This document shows positions 5,448 through 8,541 of a stretch of DNA of 8,541 bases, one piece after another. The DNA comes from Ardenticatenales bacterium. GTDB lineage: Bacteria; Chloroflexota; Anaerolineae; Ardenticatenales; Ardenticatenaceae. The position numbers were made by a program, and so were the translations under genes. The stretch covers positions 1-8,541 of the forward strand of contig JACCSL010000681.1 in NCBI GenBank assembly GCA_013812995.1, in the 5' to 3' direction. The notes below the pieces were generated by a model that searched no databases, was not told the origin of the DNA, and saw only the letters and a program-made list of their open reading frames with translations. The stretch's first letter is position 1; the number at the start of each line of letters is the position of its first letter.

Positions 5448-7310
5448 ATGGACATTCAACAGGTAGACCTCTACAAAGAGGCCGAGCGATACATTCCCAA
5501 GGGCTATGACCCCGAGCTGTACAAGGTTCGCCACAGCGCCGCCCATATCCTGGCGCAGGCGGTGCGCGAACGCTTCGCGCCCGAGGGCGAGGTCAGCATC
5601 GCCATCGGCCCGCCCATTGAGGATGGCTTCTACTATGACTTTGATCTGCCACGCGCCGCCAACGAGGCGGACCTTGCCTGGGTCGAGGAGCGGATGCGGG
5701 AGATTATCAAGGGCAAGTTCCCCTTCGCCGTGCGCGAGGTCTCCGTGGAGGAGGCGCGCGAGTTTTTCAAAGAGGAGCCCTACAAGCTGGAACTCATCGA
5801 GGGGCTTGCGAGAGGACAGGTGGATGAGTATGGCAATGCGGTTCCCGAGGGAGAAGCCCCCAAAATCACGATCTACCAGCATGACACGTTCGCGGACCTC
5901 TGCCGGGGCCCCCATGTACGCCACACAGGCGAGATCAAGGGCACGGCCCTGAAGCTCATGAGCGTAGCCGGTGCCTACTGGCGCGGCGATGAGAAGAACC
6001 GCCAGCTGACGCGCATCTATGGCACGGCCTTCCGCAAGCAGTCCGAGCTGGATGAGTATCTCAAGCAGTTGGAAGAGGCCAAGCTGCGCGACCACCGCAA
6101 GCTGGGCAAGGAGTTGGGGCTCTACGCCATCGAGCCCCAGATCGTGGGCCAGGGCTTGATCCTGTGGATGCCCAAGGGAGCCGTCATCCGCGACCAACTG
6201 GAGCGCTTCCTCAAATCTGAGCAGCTCGCTGCCGGGTACCAACCGGTCTACACGCCCAATATCGCCAAGCTGGACCTCTTCAAGATCAGCGGTCACTATC
6301 CCTACTACAAAGAGTCGCAGTTCCCGCCGCTGGAGGATGACGAGGGCAACAGTTATCTGCTCAAGCCGATGAACTGCCCCTTCCATATTATGATCTACAA
6401 GCAGGAGCATCACTCCTATCGCGACCTGCCCATCCGACTGGCCGAGTTCGGCACGGTCTACCGCTGGGAGAAGAGCGGCGAGGTCAGCGGCATGACGCGG
6501 GTGCGCGGCTTCACCCAGGACGATGCGCATCTCTTCGTCACACCCGATCAGGTGGAGGAGGAGTTTGCCAACGTGGTCGAACTCACGCTCAAGGTGCTTG
6601 ACACCTTCGGCCTGAGCGACTACCGCGTGCGTGTCGGGGTTCGGGAGCCGAACAGCGACAAATACGTTGGTGATGCGGCGATCTGGGATCAGGCCACTCA
6701 AGCCATTCTCAACGCGATTCAGCGCTTCCCCGAGCTGAAATACACGGTAGAGGAGGGGGAGGCGGCCTTCTACGGGCCGAAGCTCGACTTCGTGGTGCGA
6801 GATGTCATCAAGCGCGACTGGCAGCTTGGCACGGTCCAGGTGGACATGAACCTGCCCGAGCGCTTCGAGCTGGAATACGTGGGCGAAGACAATGCGCCGC
6901 ACCGCCCCGTGATGATCCACCGCGCGCCCTTCGGCTCGCTGGAGCGCTTCATCGGGATTCTCATTGAGCATTTCGGCGGGGCCTTCCCGCTGTGGCTCGC
7001 GCCGCAGCAGGCCGCGATCATTCCCATCGCGGACCGCCACCTGGAGTGGGCCAAGGAGGTCCGCACGCGCCTCCTCGCCGAAGGACTCCGCGCGGAGGTC
7101 GATGCCCGCTCTGACCGCATGAATGCCAAGATTCGGGAGGCGCAGATGCAGAAAGTTCCCTACATGCTCGTCATCGGGGATCGCGAGGTCGAGGAGCAGG
7201 CGGTGTCGGTTCGCCTCCGCAGCAACGAGACCGTCGGTGCTCTCTCTTTGGAGCAATTCGTGGCTCTGGCAAAGCGCCTCATCAATGAGAAATCCCTCGC
7301 CCTGCAATAA
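5448..7310 (+). CDS. thrS: Threonine--tRNA ligase lacking the N-terminal TGS domain
   Basis: This gene encodes 620 residues. The enzyme activates threonine with ATP and charges tRNA-Thr in the cytoplasm. The protein starts almost directly with the editing (N2) domain. HSAAH (29-33) and DLCRGPH (150-156) supply its His29, His33, Cys152 and His156, used to remove mischarged serine. The usual TGS domain of about 60 residues in front is absent. The class II catalytic core has all three zinc ligands: Cys310 (MNCPFH), His361 (DDAHLF) and His491 (MIHRAPFGS). Motif 2 is TVYRWEKSGEVSGMTRVRGF (336-355) and motif 3 is HRAPFGSLERFIGILIEH (491-508). The anticodon-binding domain is about 515-615, with the PYMLVIGDREVEEQAVSVR core (571-589). 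The start at ATG 5448 is set by AGGAGA (5435-5440). Expression is set by the T-box leader in front. A perfect hairpin follows the stop. Confidence 0.98.
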   Translation: MDIQQVDLYKEAERYIPKGYDPELYKVRHSAAHILAQAVRERFAPEGEVSIAIGPPIEDGFYYDFDLPRAANEADLAWVEERMREIIKGKFPFAVREVSVEEAREFFKEEPYKLELIEGLARGQVDEYGNAVPEGEAPKITIYQHDTFADLCRGPHVRHTGEIKGTALKLMSVAGAYWRGDEKNRQLTRIYGTAFRKQSELDEYLKQLEEAKLRDHRKLGKELGLYAIEPQIVGQGLILWMPKGAVIRDQLERFLKSEQLAAGYQPVYTPNIAKLDLFKISGHYPYYKESQFPPLEDDEGNSYLLKPMNCPFHIMIYKQEHHSYRDLPIRLAEFGTVYRWEKSGEVSGMTRVRGFTQDDAHLFVTPDQVEEEFANVVELTLKVLDTFGLSDYRVRVGVREPNSDKYVGDAAIWDQATQAILNAIQRFPELKYTVEEGEAAFYGPKLDFVVRDVIKRDWQLGTVQVDMNLPERFELEYVGEDNAPHRPVMIHRAPFGSLERFIGILIEHFGGAFPLWLAPQQAAIIPIADRHLEWAKEVRTRLLAEGLRAEVDARSDRMNAKIREAQMQKVPYMLVIGDREVEEQAVSVRLRSNETVGALSLEQFVALAKRLINEKSLALQ

Positions 7311-7320
7311 AACTAAGCAT

Positions 7321-7352
7321 CCTCCCTGGCTTGAGAACTTAAGCCAGGGAGG
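7321..7352. terminator. Perfect 12-bp hairpin after thrS, likely transcription end
   Basis: CCTCCCTGGCTT (7321-7332) pairs with AAGCCAGGGAGG (7341-7352) around an 8-base loop, 10 bases after the thrS stop. No T-run follows on the plus strand. On the minus strand a T-rich stretch (7320-7307) follows after a few bases. It may end thrS transcription, act in either direction, or protect the 3' end. Confidence 0.6.
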
Positions 7353-7443
7353 CGCAGCAGGGTACCTATGTCGGGCGCGGCGCGGTACGCATGACGGGCA
7401 GGTTTAATATCCGCACCGCCAGCGCGCTCAAGCGATGCCTTCC

Positions 7444-7632
7444 ATGACAACGACCATCGACTTCATCAAGGGAACCGCCGAGCCCATCTGCCCCCACTGC
7501 CACGCGCAAATCATCCACCTTGAATACCACCGTCACAAACTCCCCCTGGGCATGATGAGCGGCTTTGCCTAGGTAATTCTCCTCTCCTGCCCCCACTGCC
7601 ACAAAGTCCTTGGCACCCAGAGCGACGGCTAA
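7444..7632 (+). pseudogene. Small zinc-ribbon protein split by an in-frame TAG
   Basis: From the ATG at 7444 (another in-frame ATG lies at 7435) the frame reads MTTTIDFIKGTAEPICPHCH, then AQIIHLEYHRHKLPLGMMSGFA, then TAG (7570-7572). It continues in the same frame VILLSCPHCHKVLGTQSDG and ends at TAA (7630-7632). The two CPHCH knuckles, one on each side of the TAG, form a treble-clef or zinc-ribbon pair, and a full product would be about 62 residues. A Tyr codon (TAC or TAT) at the TAG position would make one continuous protein. TAG also ends two other genes in this window (1804-1806 and 2063-2065), so a changed genetic code is unlikely. I judge this a nonsense mutation or a sequencing error in a conserved small gene; a 42-residue product with half the zinc site would be left. 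No clear Shine-Dalgarno is seen. Function unknown. Confidence 0.72.
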
Positions 7633-7682
7633 CCCCGCCTGGCCTTTAATCCTTCCTTTCTGCCAATCCTTGCTCCTGCCGT
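7633..7682. other. Convergent intergenic gap
   Basis: This is a 50-base, pyrimidine-rich spacer between the end of the zinc-ribbon frame and the end of the leftward peptidase gene. No terminator hairpin was seen. Confidence 0.6.
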
Positions 7683-8541
7683 TCACCCACCCGTCCTCTT
7701 CACCCCCGCCGCCGCCGGAACAAAATTCTTGTTGAAACTCAGCGCCGCTCGGTACTCCGCGAGCGCCTCGGCATCGCGGCCCATCGCCTCCAACGCCCAG
7801 CCGCGATAATAGTGAACCTCCTCGATGGCGAGCCCCACATAGGGTTGGCTGAATTGAAGCGTGCGCTCGTACTGCCCCGTGGCGTTCAGCGCCTCCAGCG
7901 GGCCAAACTGGTACCAGAGCATCCGCACCGGCACCCCATAGGCAATGGCCTTGTCATAGGCCTCCATCGCCCCCTGAGCATTGTTCAAGCGCAGCCGCGC
8001 CGTCCCCAGGTTGAACCAGCCATAGAGATCGGGCTGCGAGTTAAGTTCCTGGTCGGCCTTCTGGGCAGCGGCCGCCCACATCGCCTCCGGGCTCCACACT
8101 GCCTCCCCAACGATAGAACGCACCAGTGGCTCCTGCTCTGGCGGGTAGACCGGAATGTAGAGACGGTTGAACGCGCGCCACCAACGGTCGAAATCTGCCT
8201 CTGAGTAGCGCAGACTAGGCCCCGTATAGGAGTCGTTCACGATGAAGACCCCCGCGTTCTGGTCATAGCCCCGCACCAGCCGGTAGTGGCCCGTGAGCAC
8301 GTCATCCGAGCGCTCCAGCCACTGCTCCACAATGACCGGAATCCCATTGGCGAGCAGCGTGCGGAGCATGACCATATCCCCGTTCACGCGCACCGGCGCG
8401 GCAAAGCCCTGCGCGGTCAGGTACTGGCTCAGCTCCTCCGGCGCAACATTCTTGTCCGTGGCTGCGCCCTTGAGAGAGGGGGCGACATCGTACTGTGTGA
8501 GGCCCATTCCGTAGTAGGAGAGCGTCATCGCCACCGTGGTC
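7683..8541 (-). CDS. C39-like cysteine peptidase with C-terminal TPRs (N-terminus outside window)
   Basis: The frame enters from the right edge and ends at TGA (7685-7683), giving 285 residues. It begins TTVAMTLSYYGM, the helix that follows the catalytic NCGP-type Cys in papain-like C39 domains, so the Cys should lie just outside the window. The catalytic His is in LTGHYRLVRGYD (His codon 8288-8286), and the third residue would be in VNDSYTG (Asp codon about 8234-8232). The region from about 8033 to 7720 holds three TPR-like units: DLYGWFNLGTARLRLNNAQG, a middle degenerate one around ALNATGQYERTLQF, and VHYYRGWALEAMGRDAEALA. This layout matches the Peptidase_C39_2 plus TPR proteins I recall from Chloroflexota, which usually have a signal peptide or a membrane helix. 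This is not a bacteriocin exporter: no ABC domain is present in the visible part. Substrate unknown. Confidence 0.85.
   Translation of the reverse strand, partial: TTVAMTLSYYGMGLTQYDVAPSLKGAATDKNVAPEELSQYLTAQGFAAPVRVNGDMVMLRTLLANGIPVIVEQWLERSDDVLTGHYRLVRGYDQNAGVFIVNDSYTGPSLRYSEADFDRWWRAFNRLYIPVYPPEQEPLVRSIVGEAVWSPEAMWAAAAQKADQELNSQPDLYGWFNLGTARLRLNNAQGAMEAYDKAIAYGVPVRMLWYQFGPLEALNATGQYERTLQFSQPYVGLAIEEVHYYRGWALEAMGRDAEALAEYRAALSFNKNFVPAAAGVKRTGG

Noticed and set aside
5352..7307. A 651-codon open frame on the minus strand opposite thrS
   Set aside because: It mirrors thrS, whose codon bias in GC-rich DNA keeps the antisense frame open. The product is a low-complexity Leu/Arg/Glu/Asp mixture with no family motif and no ribosome site.
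7391..7447. Short plus-strand frame beginning ATGACGGGCAGG before the zinc-ribbon gene
   Set aside because: It gives 18 residues, has no ribosome site, is in a different frame from the zinc ribbon and has no recognisable sequence.
7570..7572. TAG as pyrrolysine or a recoded codon
   Set aside because: TAG is used as an ordinary stop in other genes of this window, and no PYLIS-like or recoding context is visible.

Overview
The window looks like chromosomal DNA from a moderately GC-rich member of the Chloroflexota, most likely near the Ktedonobacteria. This is inferred from remembered protein flavour, not from a search. The clues are a threonyl-tRNA synthetase without a TGS domain behind a T-box leader, a sortase with a Cys/His-rich N-terminal motif, a small CPHCH zinc-ribbon protein, and a C39-like peptidase with TPRs. 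No rRNA, tRNA, CRISPR array, transposase or phage gene was seen.

Left part (1-1413): on the minus strand, a GT4-family glycosyltransferase gene (1279 to 120) is broken by a one-base frameshift near 540-544. It is followed 40 bases later by the first 26 codons of an OsmC-like protein, cut by the window edge. The 134 bases from 1280 to 1413 separate this unit from a rightward unit and must hold divergent promoters.

Middle part (1414-5084, plus strand): a tight three-gene cassette encodes a winged-helix protein and two small three-helix membrane proteins of DUF5985 type. After a 97-base gap with an inverted repeat and a plausible promoter comes a multidomain sortase. It has an N-terminal Cys/His-rich module, four PPFPGF-type repeats, one membrane helix, a Pro/Ala linker and a C-terminal sortase domain. 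Fifteen bases later begins a GT87-type polyprenyl-phosphate-sugar-dependent membrane glycosyltransferase. The pair suggests envelope protein anchoring and glycan work.

Right part (5085-8541): a good promoter leads into a full T-box riboswitch (about 5157-5424) with an ACC specifier, an AGAGAG motif, a T-box bulge and mutually exclusive antiterminator and terminator helices. It controls thrS (5448-7310). A perfect 12-bp hairpin follows. Then comes a small zinc-ribbon gene split by an in-frame TAG, convergent with a C39-like cysteine peptidase/TPR gene that enters from the right edge on the minus strand.

The genes form several short transcription units, not one system. The strongest observations are the resolvable T-box switch, the sortase architecture, the conserved-looking wHTH/DUF5985 trio, and two genes each broken by a single-base lesion.
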